Below, in pieces: positions 52,044 through 61,394 of a DNA stretch of 64,000 nt. Source of the stretch: Roseibium porphyridii (GTDB taxonomy: Bacteria > Pseudomonadota > Alphaproteobacteria > Rhizobiales > Stappiaceae). The number at the start of each line of letters is the position of its first letter. Within the stretch, counting starts at the first letter, position 1. A program made the position numbers and the translations under genes. The DNA is taken from positions 2,274,001 through 2,338,000 of the forward strand of contig NZ_CP120863.1 in the NCBI RefSeq assembly GCF_026191725.2. The letters run 5' to 3'. Below the pieces are notes generated by a model. The model worked only from the letters and a program-made list of their open reading frames with translations. It did not search any database and was not told the DNA's origin.

Positions 52044-53240
52044 TCAGTTGAAGAGAGCCTGACGCTCGGCTTCTGACAACTGTTCCAGAGGATCATCGCC
52101 TTCGGCTTCGGTCGTTTCAGCCGTCAATTCCCATTCGGCGTCAGCTTCTGCTTCTGCTTCCGCGTTAGCGTCAGACAATACTTCAACGTTGGTTTCTTCG
52201 CTCTCGGCAACCTCGTTGTCGAACAGCTTCTCAATGGCAGCTTCGTCCAGCGTGGCGTCAGGATCCGCGCTTTCAAGTTCATCCTCTTCGACGACTTCCG
52301 GTTCATCTGTCTCAGCAGGACCAGCTGAAGCGAACATGTCGTCGATGGCGGCGGCATCCATAGGCTCAGTGCCACCAGCCATAATTGCATCAACATCGGT
52401 TTCACTGGCCATTATGGCGTCGACATCTGCTTCGCTGGCCTGCGTTGCCGCCGGTTCTGCTCCAGGTGCTTCGGCGGACACTTCGGTGCTGTTTTCCTTC
52501 AGCGCGGCATCGAAGACATCGTCGCTTGCCGACATCAGTTCGTCGACGTTGTTTTGGGAAACGCCGCTGCCGGCACGTTGCGGTCCGTTCAGAAGATGGG
52601 CATCCGGGCGCGAGTCGACAGGGCCGGCGAGAGCATCGGGCTGAACATCTTCAATGCCCCAGATGTTGATCATCAAATTGATGCGGCTCTCCAGGTAGCG
52701 CAATACCTGGACCACCTTGTTGGTCCGCTGACCGGTCAGGTCCTGGAAGGAGCACGCCATGAAGATTTCGGTGGCCTTTGCGTCGATATCGTCGCAAGTC
52801 GCGTCGTCGGCACCGTTTTCACGAAGAACCCAGGCCTTTTCCTGGATTTGTTCCGCGGCTTCGAGGATCGATTGGGTCGCGCCTTCGGTCTGTGTGACGA
52901 TCGCATCCAATTCGTGAGAGGCATCGACAAAACGGTTGCTGTCGTCCTCTTCCTGCTTGATATTGGCAATCTCTGACTTCGTTCGTTCAATGGCCTCATG
53001 CATGTCTGCAATGTCGAGACGAATCTTGTCGAGGTCAGGTACCTTGCGCTGTCGGGTCACGACTTTTTCAAGTCGTTGAATTGCGCCAAGGATCTCCGTT
53101 GTCTCCGGAGTCTTTTGTCGTTTGAGGAATTCCTTGAGAAACCGACGCCCGCGGTCGGATTCCATCAGGGTTTGCTCAAGAGTCTGATATTCAGCGTCGC
53201 TGATCAGCTCTGTTTGTTCCTGTTTTGCTTCCGCTTTCAT
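52044..53240 (-). CDS. CheZ-like chemotaxis protein with a multivalent acidic tail
   Basis: A protein of 398 residues from the ATG at 53240; an extension to a TTG at 53294 is possible. Long helices form a CheZ-like hairpin with CSFQDLTGQRTNKVVQVLRYLE (split from residue 163 to 184), containing the conserved Asp and Gln that catalyse CheY-P hydrolysis in CheZ. The C-terminal 160 residues are very acidic and contain six short motifs of the form x(V/I)D-(A/E/D)-(I/L/M)-(M/F), near 228, 270, 281, 296, 333 and 388. These resemble CheY-docking peptides of FliM and CheZ. It is not next to other chemotaxis genes. A canonical CheZ is about 210 residues. Confidence 0.8.
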   Translation of the reverse strand: MKAEAKQEQTELISDAEYQTLEQTLMESDRGRRFLKEFLKRQKTPETTEILGAIQRLEKVVTRQRKVPDLDKIRLDIADMHEAIERTKSEIANIKQEEDDSNRFVDASHELDAIVTQTEGATQSILEAAEQIQEKAWVLRENGADDATCDDIDAKATEIFMACSFQDLTGQRTNKVVQVLRYLESRINLMINIWGIEDVQPDALAGPVDSRPDAHLLNGPQRAGSGVSQNNVDELMSASDDVFDAALKENSTEVSAEAPGAEPAATQASEADVDAIMASETDVDAIMAGGTEPMDAAAIDDMFASAGPAETDEPEVVEEDELESADPDATLDEAAIEKLFDNEVAESEETNVEVLSDANAEAEAEADAEWELTAETTEAEGDDPLEQLSEAERQALFN

Positions 53241-53360
53241 GTGGACGCGAATCTCAACTTGCCTAAGGGTCGTTGGTTGCCGTAACACGGTCAACTTCGC
53301 CCAAAGAGTAAGATGAAAATCGTTAACATCTTTTTGCGGTGACCTCTTTACCGGGTTTTC

Positions 53361-54527
53361 ATGTCACACATTTCTTTCCCTATTGGTGCAAGAGTCTCTG
53401 CACTGTTTGCTTGCCATTTTTTTGGATTTGGCCTGTTCCTGCCGTTTTTCCCGGTTGTTCTCGGTTTGAAGGGCTTAAGTCCGGTTGAAATCGGATTAAT
53501 TCTGGGAATCGGTACGATTTCTCGTATTGGAGCAAGCCCGATCCTTTCGAATCTGTCCGACAGGTCTGGCCAGCGACGTTTCTCGGTTATGATCTACTCT
53601 CTTGTGGGCGCGGGATTTCTTGCACTTTTCTTTCTCCCGGGCGGTCTTGTGATGCTCGGTGTCGCGGTCATCGGTTTTATGGTGATGAACGCTCCCATCG
53701 TTCCATTGAGCGATGCCTACGCGCTGGATGTTCAACGCAACACGGGGGCCGACTATGCGCGCATGAGACTTTGGGGATCAGCAGGATTTGTAGTTGCAAC
53801 GCTTGCTGGTGGAGCGCTGACGTCAGAAGGGTCGGCCTGGCTGCTGGTTGTCGCGATTTGTGGCGCAAGCCTTGCCACATGTGCTGTGGTCATGAGCTTG
53901 CCAAGACAGCGACGCGATGAACACGCCGCCCAAGCGGATAGGGAGGACGCTCCGACACCATTTCGAACGGTGTGGTTCTGGCCTGTCTTGATTGTTCTGG
54001 GGCTGTTTCAGGCCAGTCACGCCGCGTTCTATGGTTTTGGGACGCTCTACTGGCAAGCGAAAAATGTGCCCGACCTGGCAATCGGAGGGCTCTGGGCCAT
54101 TGGCGTTGTTGCAGAAATCGGTCTGTTTGCAATCGCCGGCAAGTTGGCGCAGCGTTTTGATCCTCCGGTTTTCCTGTTTGCAGCCGGCGCGGCAGCGGTG
54201 GTCCGGTGGGGCTTGTTTCCGTTTGCCGAGACGCTGGAAACAATGGCGGCACTGCAACTTCTGCATGGATTGAGTTTCGGCGCAGCACATCTTGGGGCCG
54301 TGGCTATTCTTGCCAAGGTCGTGCCCAGCCGGTGGGCTGGAACCGGGCAAGGTTTGTTGGCGACTTCGGTCGGTATACAGATGGCCATTGGACTAAGCGT
54401 CTGCGGGGCGCTTTATGATCTCAATCCAGACTGGCCATTTTACCTAATGGCTTTGGTGGCTCTTGCCGGTACGCTCTTCATGCTCGCGCTGACGCCGTTG
54501 GTGCGCCGACGCACGGAATTCGGCTAG
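53361..54527 (+). CDS. MFS transporter, LacY/HcaT-like
   Basis: A protein of 388 residues with 12 predicted helices. The typical loop 2-3 motif region reads ASPILSNLSDRSGQRR (about 57-72). MFS_1_like proteins of this size transport sugars or aromatic acids, but nothing here identifies the substrate. The ATG at 53361 is 20 bases after a TTTACC stretch, with no strong ribosome-binding site. The stop overlaps that of dgcA: the two convergent stops share the palindrome CTAG at 54524-54527. Confidence 0.85.
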   Translation: MSHISFPIGARVSALFACHFFGFGLFLPFFPVVLGLKGLSPVEIGLILGIGTISRIGASPILSNLSDRSGQRRFSVMIYSLVGAGFLALFFLPGGLVMLGVAVIGFMVMNAPIVPLSDAYALDVQRNTGADYARMRLWGSAGFVVATLAGGALTSEGSAWLLVVAICGASLATCAVVMSLPRQRRDEHAAQADREDAPTPFRTVWFWPVLIVLGLFQASHAAFYGFGTLYWQAKNVPDLAIGGLWAIGVVAEIGLFAIAGKLAQRFDPPVFLFAAGAAAVVRWGLFPFAETLETMAALQLLHGLSFGAAHLGAVAILAKVVPSRWAGTGQGLLATSVGIQMAIGLSVCGALYDLNPDWPFYLMALVALAGTLFMLALTPLVRRRTEFG

Positions 54528-55507
54528 CCCCAGAGTTCAGGCTGTGGCGGGTAAAGCGTACTTCCATCAAAATGAAGACCTGGAGACCGGTCACGGGCCA
54601 GAAGAAGAGGGCCATCCAGGTCTACAAAATCAGCACCCTGTGCAATCAGCACCGCTGGCGCCATCGCAAGGGACGTGCCGAGCATGCAGCCGATCATGAC
54701 CTTGAATTCCATTGCCCTTGCTTCCTGAACAAGCTGAAGCGCTGCAGTCAGTCCACCGGCCTTGTCGAGCTTGATGTTGACCGCATCGTATTTCCGGCGG
54801 AGTTCGTCAACGCCTTTTCCAGGATGAAGGCTTTCGTCGGCGCAGAGGGTCACAGGATGATTTGCGTCTGCCAGCAACTCGTCACCTTTGGCGGGAAGAG
54901 GCTGCTCGATCAGGGCAACGCCTGCCGCCTTGCAAGCCGACATGTTTTTGTCAAAGCAGCTTTCGTCCCAGGCTTCATTTGCATCGACAATCAAGGTGCT
55001 GTTCGGTGCAGAAGCACGAACGGCAGCTATGCGTTCGTCGTCTCCCGCACCTGCAAGCTTGACCTTCAACAGCGGGCGATGAGCAGCTGCTGCGGTCTTT
55101 TCCGCCATGATGTCGGGTGTGTCGACACTGATGGTGAAGGCCGTCGTGACAGGCTTCAAAGTACCCAACCCGGCAATCGTGGCAGCGGATCGGCCCGAAC
55201 GTTTGGCCTCAAAGTCCCAGAGCGCGCAATCGACAGCGTTTCTGGCAGCCCCAGCAGGCATGGTCTTGAGCAAAGCCTCTCGCGACAACCCTTCTTTCAG
55301 AAGAGGGGCAATCTCCTCGACTTGCGTTTGAACGCTCTCAAGTGACTCTCCATAGCGAGGGTAGGGAACGCATTCGCCGTGGCCAGTCGATGTGCCGTCG
55401 CTGACGGTGACCATAACAACTTGTGCATGCGTTCGCGTTTCACGCGATATCTTAAACCCTCCGGCGATTTCAAACCGCTCGGCGACCAACTCAACTGACA
55501 AACTCAT
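54524..55507 (-). CDS. dgcA: Enolase-superfamily N-acetyl-D-glutamate racemase (dipeptide-epimerase type)
   Basis: A protein of 327 residues of the muconate-lactonizing subgroup. The KxK acid/base pair is LLKVKLAG; metal ligands are VDANEAW, EQPL and ADES; the second lysine is IKLDKAGG. Databases often call it L-Ala-D/L-Glu epimerase. With the neighbouring DUF1611 gene it matches DgcA of the marine D-glutamate pathway, where N-acetyl-D-glutamate is racemised to the L-form. The start ATG overlaps the dgcN stop by 4 bases. Confidence 0.88.
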   Translation of the reverse strand: MSLSVELVAERFEIAGGFKISRETRTHAQVVMVTVSDGTSTGHGECVPYPRYGESLESVQTQVEEIAPLLKEGLSREALLKTMPAGAARNAVDCALWDFEAKRSGRSAATIAGLGTLKPVTTAFTISVDTPDIMAEKTAAAAHRPLLKVKLAGAGDDERIAAVRASAPNSTLIVDANEAWDESCFDKNMSACKAAGVALIEQPLPAKGDELLADANHPVTLCADESLHPGKGVDELRRKYDAVNIKLDKAGGLTAALQLVQEARAMEFKVMIGCMLGTSLAMAPAVLIAQGADFVDLDGPLLLARDRSPGLHFDGSTLYPPQPELWG

Positions 55508-56517
55508 GGTGCACCAAACTCGGCAGAAACCTTGTCGACAATTGCTTCCATCCCAAACCGGACTGGGTCTGTTGCTGGCAGACCGTGTTTTTCGCCGATT
55601 TTCGCGAGATAGGCCTGTGCTTCGTCTTCGTCGAGCGCGGCTGTGTTTACCGCTATCCCGACGCAGCGGATGTCCGGATTGGTCAATCGGCCACACTGGA
55701 TGGTCAGGTCAATGACGTCCTGAATGCTTGGCAACGGGGTTTCGACCCCGCGCATTTTCGTGCGGGTCGGTTCATGGCACACGATGAACCCGTCCGGCTG
55801 TGACCCGTGGAGGAGACCGAGCGTGACACCGGCAAAGGAAGGGTGAAACAGGGACCCCTGTCCCTCAATGATCTGCCAGGCGTTGTCGTCTGTTTCAGGC
55901 GAAAGCCATTCTGCGGCACCTGCGATAAAATCTGCAATCACCGCATCCAGCGCTGTGCCTCGGCCGGAAATGAAGACGCCAGTCTGGCCGGTAGCACAGA
56001 ACGAACTGTCGTAACCGCGGGCATTCATGGCCTTGTCCATTGCAAGGGCGGTGTATTTCTTGCCGACCGAGCAATCCGTGCCCACAGCGAGAATGCGCTT
56101 GCCAGAGCGTTTGGTGCCCTTGCCGGTAGCAAAAGTCATGGTGTTCAGCCGGACATCGTGCAGCTGGCGACCGTTTCTTTCTGCCGCCTCTTTGATGGCT
56201 TCAATATCGCCGAGCCGCACATGGAGGCCGGAAGCAACATCAAGACCTGCATCAAGAGCTTCAACGATGGAGGTCACCCAGTGATCCGGCAGCCGGCCCC
56301 CTGCGTTGACGGCACCTATTACCAGTGTCTGTGCACCGGCAGCCTTGCCTTCACCGATCGACATGTCAGGCAGGCCCGTATCGGCCGCGCAACCTTGCAA
56401 TCGCACCTGACCAACGCACCAGTCTTTACGCCAGTCAACAATACCAGTCGCGGTCTTCGCCGCCAGGGCATCGGGAACGTCCCCAAGAAACAACAGATAA
56501 GGCCGGGCAATTTCCAT
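55504..56517 (-). CDS. dgcN: DUF1611 protein, D-glutamate N-acetyltransferase DgcN
   Basis: A protein of 337 residues with an N-terminal Rossmann-like part (about 1-125) and a P-loop domain with GTDCSVGKKYTALAM (about 145-159). Known family members with an adjacent DgcA convert D-glutamate to N-acetyl-D-glutamate in marine proteobacteria and haloarchaea. The two genes overlap (ATGA) and form an operon, divergent from the Mla-type genes. D-glutamate would come from peptidoglycan or dissolved organic nitrogen. An inverted repeat lies 58-78 bases upstream. Confidence 0.88.
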   Translation of the reverse strand: MEIARPYLLFLGDVPDALAAKTATGIVDWRKDWCVGQVRLQGCAADTGLPDMSIGEGKAAGAQTLVIGAVNAGGRLPDHWVTSIVEALDAGLDVASGLHVRLGDIEAIKEAAERNGRQLHDVRLNTMTFATGKGTKRSGKRILAVGTDCSVGKKYTALAMDKAMNARGYDSSFCATGQTGVFISGRGTALDAVIADFIAGAAEWLSPETDDNAWQIIEGQGSLFHPSFAGVTLGLLHGSQPDGFIVCHEPTRTKMRGVETPLPSIQDVIDLTIQCGRLTNPDIRCVGIAVNTAALDEDEAQAYLAKIGEKHGLPATDPVRFGMEAIVDKVSAEFGAP

Positions 56518-56574
56518 GTGTTACGCTTTCAGGTGGCTGTTGGTAGAAATCGAAGCCTCCTTTATGAGGCCGTG

Positions 56575-56595
56575 ACCTGATCTTTTCAATCAGGT
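56575..56595. promoter_or_regulatory. Inverted repeat between dgcN and the Mla-type operon
   Basis: ACCTGAT (56575-56581) and ATCAGGT (56589-56595) flank a 7-base spacer in the divergent promoter region. A second small stem, GCCTC/GAGGC, lies at 56555-56570. Either may be an operator; no regulator adjoins. Confidence 0.4.
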
Positions 56596-56639
56596 ATACG
56601 GAGGATGATTGAGTAGCGGCAAGGGGGCAGCCATCCGCA

Positions 56640-57788
56640 ATGGCATTCCTGGAAAAGAACATTGCACCGGATATGGAGTTTGAAGCGGATGGTCCGGAGC
56701 ACCAGTTTCTGGCGCTGTCGGGCGACTGGACCGTCAGCACAATCGGCGACGCTGAAAAGCTCATTGAAAAACTGAATGTCGGCAAGGATCGGCTGACCTG
56801 TATAGATGTTTCCAAAATTGAGCATCTGGATACGAGTGGTGCCTGGCTCATTCACAGGACGCGCGGCAGACTGGAATTTGAGGGACGCAGGGTCGGTTTG
56901 ACGGGCGTTACACCCATTCGCCAAACGCTTTTCGATGAGATTGATCGTCACCACCCTCCGAGCTACCGGCCTGAAAGAAGTGTCTTTTCGATCGCCGGAT
57001 TTTTGGAAGCCACCGGTCGTCAGATGGTCGATGCCGGCAAGGACGCCATGGCAATGCTCCACATCCTGGGGTCGCTCGGCTTGGTTCTGTCAACGGTACT
57101 CTTGCATCCCAAGCGTCTGCGCAGCATTTCAATTGCTGTCCAGTTCGACCGAAGCTGTATCGGCGCTGTTCCGATCGTTGCTCTGATGAGTTTTTTGATC
57201 GGTGCCATTATTTCCCAGCAGGGCGGTTTTTATCTCAGGCAATTTGGCGCAGACATCTTTGTGGTTGATCTGGCCGGTATTCTGGTGCTCAGGGAAATCG
57301 GGGTCATATTGACCGCGATCATGGTCGCAGGCCGTTCCGGTTCCGCGTTCACCGCGGAGCTTGGTGCAATGCGCATGCAGGAAGAGGTGGATGCGCTCCA
57401 TGTGATCGGCCTCAGCGTCACGGAAGTGCTCGTTTTGCCACGTATTCTGGCGCTCATGATTGCGCTTCCGATTCTGACCTTTGTTGCCGACATGTCGGCG
57501 CTATTCGGATCCGGGCTGGTGACATGGGCTTACCTCGATATCCCGCCAGCAGCTTTCCTCACGCAGCTTCAGGCCGCGATCACAACTGAAACGCTTGTTG
57601 TTGGACTTGTGAAAGCGCCGTTTATGGCGTTGATCGTTGGCCTTATTGCCTGTGTCGAAGGCCTGAAGGTTGAAGGATCTTCAGAATCGCTTGGCCGCCA
57701 CACCACCATGTCCGTCGTGAAGGCGATCTTCCTCGTTATTGTTGTGGACGGGTTCTTCGCCATATTCTTCGCTGCGATTGGAGTATGA
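56640..57788 (+). CDS. mlaE: MlaE-type lipid ABC permease fused to an N-terminal STAS domain
   Basis: A protein of 382 residues. Residues about 8-100 form a STAS domain (LSGDWTVSTIGDAEKLIEKL, then IDVSKIEHLDTSGAWLI) equivalent to the separate MlaB of E. coli. About 125-382 is the permease, with five to six helices and family motifs VALMSFLIGAIISQQGGFYL and IMVAGRSGSAFTAELGAM. The Mla system moves phospholipids between membranes. It starts the operon, with the next ATG overlapping its stop. AAGGGGG lies rather far (about 13 bases) upstream. Confidence 0.92.
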   Translation: MAFLEKNIAPDMEFEADGPEHQFLALSGDWTVSTIGDAEKLIEKLNVGKDRLTCIDVSKIEHLDTSGAWLIHRTRGRLEFEGRRVGLTGVTPIRQTLFDEIDRHHPPSYRPERSVFSIAGFLEATGRQMVDAGKDAMAMLHILGSLGLVLSTVLLHPKRLRSISIAVQFDRSCIGAVPIVALMSFLIGAIISQQGGFYLRQFGADIFVVDLAGILVLREIGVILTAIMVAGRSGSAFTAELGAMRMQEEVDALHVIGLSVTEVLVLPRILALMIALPILTFVADMSALFGSGLVTWAYLDIPPAAFLTQLQAAITTETLVVGLVKAPFMALIVGLIACVEGLKVEGSSESLGRHTTMSVVKAIFLVIVVDGFFAIFFAAIGV

Positions 57789-58606
57789 TCCAGGCCATGA
57801 CGCTGACTGCTCCTGTAAGTACTGAGAATACGCCTGCCGATACGAGTGAAGGCGCCGGCAATGTTCTGTCCGTTCGGAACGTCACCGTGGGGTTTGGCAG
57901 CAAGATCATTCTGCAGGATCTCGATCTCGACGTGCGTCGCGGCGAAGTGCTGGGCTTCGTCGGGGGATCGGGAACCGGGAAATCGGTGCTGATGCGCACG
58001 ATTTTGGGTCTGAACCGCAAAAGATCCGGATCGATTTCTGTATTCGGCCATGACCTTTCTACAGCCAGCGTGAATGAACGTAAGGCTATCGAACGCCGAT
58101 GGGGTGTACTTTTCCAGCAAGGCGCGTTGTTTTCGTCTCTTTCCGTCAAACAGAATATTCAGGTGCCGATGCGTGAGCACCTGAAACTGTCGCCACAATT
58201 GATGGACGAGTTGGCGACATTGAAACTGGAATTGGTTGGTCTGCCGCAGGATGCAGCCGACAAATTACCTTCCGAACTGTCCGGTGGCATGGTCAAAAGG
58301 GCCAGTTTGGCCCGTGCTCTTGCACTTGATCCAGATTTGGTGTTTCTGGACGAGCCGACGTCCGGTCTCGACCCGATTGGTGCGGCGGCTTTTGATTCGC
58401 TGATTGCAAACTTGAGTTCGACTCTCGGATTGACCGTTTATATGGTCACACATGATCTCGACAGTCTTCATTCTATCTGTGATCGCATTGCTGTTCTTGG
58501 GAAAAAGCGTGTTCTGGCCATCGGGACACTGGACGATATGATGAAAAATGACGATCCCTGGATTGAGGCGTATTTCCGGGGGCAGCGGGCGCTGCGCCGA
58601 GTATAG
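57785..58606 (+). CDS. mlaF: MlaF-type lipid ABC transporter ATP-binding protein
   Basis: A protein of 273 residues. Walker A is GGSGTGKSVLMRT, the Q-loop region FQQGALFSSLSV, the signature LSGGMVKRASLARAL and Walker B is LVFLDEPTSGLDP; all are MlaF-like, including the GGMVKR form of the signature. A variable N-terminus of about 28 residues precedes the domain. The start overlaps the mlaE stop by 4 bases. It powers lipid transport through the STAS-MlaE permease. Confidence 0.94.
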   Translation: MIQAMTLTAPVSTENTPADTSEGAGNVLSVRNVTVGFGSKIILQDLDLDVRRGEVLGFVGGSGTGKSVLMRTILGLNRKRSGSISVFGHDLSTASVNERKAIERRWGVLFQQGALFSSLSVKQNIQVPMREHLKLSPQLMDELATLKLELVGLPQDAADKLPSELSGGMVKRASLARALALDPDLVFLDEPTSGLDPIGAAAFDSLIANLSSTLGLTVYMVTHDLDSLHSICDRIAVLGKKRVLAIGTLDDMMKNDDPWIEAYFRGQRALRRV

Positions 58607-58616
58607 GTTGAACTGA

Positions 58617-60611
58617 ATGGAAACCCGCGCGAACTACATCCTGATCGGTGCCTTCATGGTGGCCACCCTGATCGGTGCGTTCGGCTTCGTGTACTGGCTC
58701 GCCGTAACTGCGGAATCCAGACAGAATGTTGAGTTGAAGATTGTTTATCCCGGTCCCGTGACAGGATTGCCTGTCGGTGGTCAGGTGCTTTTCAACGGCA
58801 TCAAGGTCGGTGACGTCAAATCCCTCGATTTTGCACCGGGCGACCCAACAAAGGTCGTCGCCACTGTCCGTATCAACCCGAATACTCCGCTGCACGAAGA
58901 CACCAAGGCAACGTTGAATTTCACGGGTCTTACCGGTGTTGCCTATGTCGACTTGAGCGGTGGGTCGAGTTCTTCGCCATTGCTGCTCAATCAGGAAAGC
59001 GAGCAGGTACCGGTGATTTATGCCGAACGCTCCTTCTTCGATGACATCGTCGATGGTGCCCGCGACGTTTTGAAACGTGCGGACTCGACGATGAAAACCA
59101 TCGACGACCTGTTGAAAGAAAACCGCCCGGCGATAACCGAAATCATCACGAACGCCGAGACATTTTCAGCGGCACTGGCAGCCAATTCCGACGGCGTGAA
59201 GGATTTCATGGCCAGTATCGGAAAAGCATCCGATGCCTTCTCAAGTCTCGCCGGTCGCATGGAAGGGCTGGTTGACCAGGGAGAACGGTTGTTGGCCGCC
59301 GTGCCCTCCGACAAGGTTACGGCCATTGTTGACGACCTCACGGAGTTTTCCGCCAGCCTCGGCAAAGCCAGCAAGGATATTGACCTGTTGATGGCTGATG
59401 CCCAGGGAGCGGCCCAGGAACTGGAAAACTTCACAAAAAAGCTGAACGAAGGCCTGGATCAGGTCCACCAGGTTGTCGAGGCCGTCAAGCCGGAAGAAGT
59501 CGAGAAGGTCATGAAGGGTGCGGCCGCACTTGGCGAAGTGCTTGAAAAGCGCACCGGGGACATTGAAAAGCTGATCGTTTCGACCAGCGAGACAATGCAC
59601 AACGTCAACGCAATCGTCGAAACCATTCAAAAGCAGGATGGTGCCATCAAGGAAATCATCGAAGGCGGACGCGACGTGGTGGTGAAAGTGGATGCCATCA
59701 TGACACGCGGTGTCGAGATTGCCGCTGCTATTGACCCGCTCCAGATTGAAGAGGTTGTCAATTCCGTGAGTTCCTTCACCGAAGGCATGAATGCGTCTTT
59801 GGTGCGTGTTGATGAAATCCTGGCAAGCGTTGACCCGGAAACGGTTGAAAACGCTGTCGACGGTGTGGCCAGCGTGATCGACAATTTCAACAATCAGCAG
59901 AGCCAGATCAACGAGATCATCGCTTCCACCAAGTCAACGGTTCAGAATTTTGAAGCCGTCTCTGCGACTGTACGTGGTCAGGATGACCGGATTGCTGCAT
60001 TGATCACCGATGTGCAGGCTGCTGCAGAGCGCTTTTCCACGACGCTTGAAACCGCAAACGAATTGCTGATTGCAGTGGATCCTGAAAAAGTCGCCAACAT
60101 CGTCGGTTCCGTCGAGACGACCGCCGCCGGTCTGGCCAATCAGGAAGACGGGATACCGGCGATCCTGGAGAGTGCTCGTCGGGCTGCAGACAATGTCGAA
60201 CAGATGACCGCCAACCTTTCCAAGCGCACGCCTGATGTTGACCAGATCATCACCGATGCCAAACAGATGACGGCGACTTTGAACTCAACGTCAGTTCGGG
60301 TGGAAAGCCTGGTTGAGAAAGTGTCGACAATGGTGGACGGCGATGGTGAAGGCCTCATCAAGGAAGCAACGCTTGCCGCGCAGGCCATCCGGAAAGTGGC
60401 CGTGGCGTTTGAAAGCCGGGCTGATTCCATCGCGGGCGGTCTTTCAAAATTCGCCACCCAGGGTTCAACCGACTTTGCCTCCGCACTGGCGCAGCTCAAC
60501 CGGACGCTGGTTTCCATTCAACGAGCAGCAGAAAGCTTTGAGCGCAGTCCCAACAGGGTGATCTTTGGCGGCGAGGATGTGCCGACCTACTCAGGTGGCC
60601 GGCGGCGCTGA
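58617..60611 (+). CDS. mlaD: Long MCE-domain (MlaD-type) protein
   Basis: A protein of 664 residues, against about 180 in E. coli MlaD. It has an N-terminal transmembrane anchor (ILIGAFMVATLIGAFGFVYW, about 8-27), one MCE domain (about 37-115, with YPGPVTGLPVGGQVLFNGI), then more than 500 residues of amphipathic helix with recurring SVxAxV or AVD-PEKVxNIV-like units (for example VDPETVENAVDGVASVID, VDPEKVANIVGSVETTA). This long helical tail probably spans the periplasm as in YebT or Mce-type needles. It is 10 bases after mlaF. Confidence 0.92.
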   Translation: METRANYILIGAFMVATLIGAFGFVYWLAVTAESRQNVELKIVYPGPVTGLPVGGQVLFNGIKVGDVKSLDFAPGDPTKVVATVRINPNTPLHEDTKATLNFTGLTGVAYVDLSGGSSSSPLLLNQESEQVPVIYAERSFFDDIVDGARDVLKRADSTMKTIDDLLKENRPAITEIITNAETFSAALAANSDGVKDFMASIGKASDAFSSLAGRMEGLVDQGERLLAAVPSDKVTAIVDDLTEFSASLGKASKDIDLLMADAQGAAQELENFTKKLNEGLDQVHQVVEAVKPEEVEKVMKGAAALGEVLEKRTGDIEKLIVSTSETMHNVNAIVETIQKQDGAIKEIIEGGRDVVVKVDAIMTRGVEIAAAIDPLQIEEVVNSVSSFTEGMNASLVRVDEILASVDPETVENAVDGVASVIDNFNNQQSQINEIIASTKSTVQNFEAVSATVRGQDDRIAALITDVQAAAERFSTTLETANELLIAVDPEKVANIVGSVETTAAGLANQEDGIPAILESARRAADNVEQMTANLSKRTPDVDQIITDAKQMTATLNSTSVRVESLVEKVSTMVDGDGEGLIKEATLAAQAIRKVAVAFESRADSIAGGLSKFATQGSTDFASALAQLNRTLVSIQRAAESFERSPNRVIFGGEDVPTYSGGRRR

Positions 60612-60636
60612 CAAAAAGATAAAGAAGGCGGGGTAA

Positions 60637-61242
60637 ATGACAAAGGCAACCACAGACATAAGCCGTAGGCGCGTACTTGGCGCGCTCGGGCTTGGTGTGC
60701 TTGTGTCCGGTTGTACAAGCTCTGCACCTTCAGCGTTTTACAGCATCGAGGCTGCTGATGTCGGTGGTTCGGCTGGCCGCTCGAGCAGGGTTCAGGTGCT
60801 TGTGGCTGCTCCCAGAGCGCTGAAGGCGCTCGATACAAGTTATATAGCGGTTGTCGACAAGGGACCGATCTACAGCTATTTCCCGAACAGCGCATGGGCT
60901 GACACCTTGCCCAATGTGGTCCAGTTGAAACTGGTGGAGACGCTCCAGAATACCGGCCGTCTGCGAGGAGTCGGGCTGCCCGGCGATGGTCTGTTGATCG
61001 ACTACCAACTGCAGACGGAAATCAGGGCATTTGAACTCAAGGTCGAAGGTGCCAATCGCGGTGTTGTGGAGATTTCGGCCCGGGTGGTGAACGATCGCAA
61101 TGGACGTACTGTCGCGACCAAGGTTTTCCGCGCGGAGACCCCGTCTGGCAGCACTTCGGTCGACAAGGCTGTTGAAGCCATGAACTCGTCAGCCGATCGC
61201 GTTTTTGCAGAGATGGCTGCCTGGACGCTTCGCAACGTGTGA
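60637..61242 (+). CDS. ABC-type transport auxiliary lipoprotein (PqiC-like, DUF330)
   Basis: A protein of 201 residues. A Tat/Sec-like N-terminus (SRRRVLGALGLGVLVSGC) carries a lipobox VSGC with Cys27. The mature domain resembles the ABC_trans_aux family that accompanies MCE operons: SSRVQVLVAAPRALKALDTS, then DYQLQTEIRAFELKVEG. It probably docks the MCE assembly at the outer membrane. AAGGCGGGG precedes the ATG. It is the fourth and last gene of the lipid-transport operon. Confidence 0.9.
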   Translation: MTKATTDISRRRVLGALGLGVLVSGCTSSAPSAFYSIEAADVGGSAGRSSRVQVLVAAPRALKALDTSYIAVVDKGPIYSYFPNSAWADTLPNVVQLKLVETLQNTGRLRGVGLPGDGLLIDYQLQTEIRAFELKVEGANRGVVEISARVVNDRNGRTVATKVFRAETPSGSTSVDKAVEAMNSSADRVFAEMAAWTLRNV

Positions 61243-61394
61243 CGAGGGTATTCAGTTCTCGATATTCCGCTTCAGCGAACAAGCTCACGCCTTCGCAGCC
61301 AGAAGCCTGTGTCATCTACAAGCGATCAAGTTGCAGATGTAACTAAGCCGCCTGTAATATGACTGCAGAAAACAACCGAGCTTAGTGGACAGCA

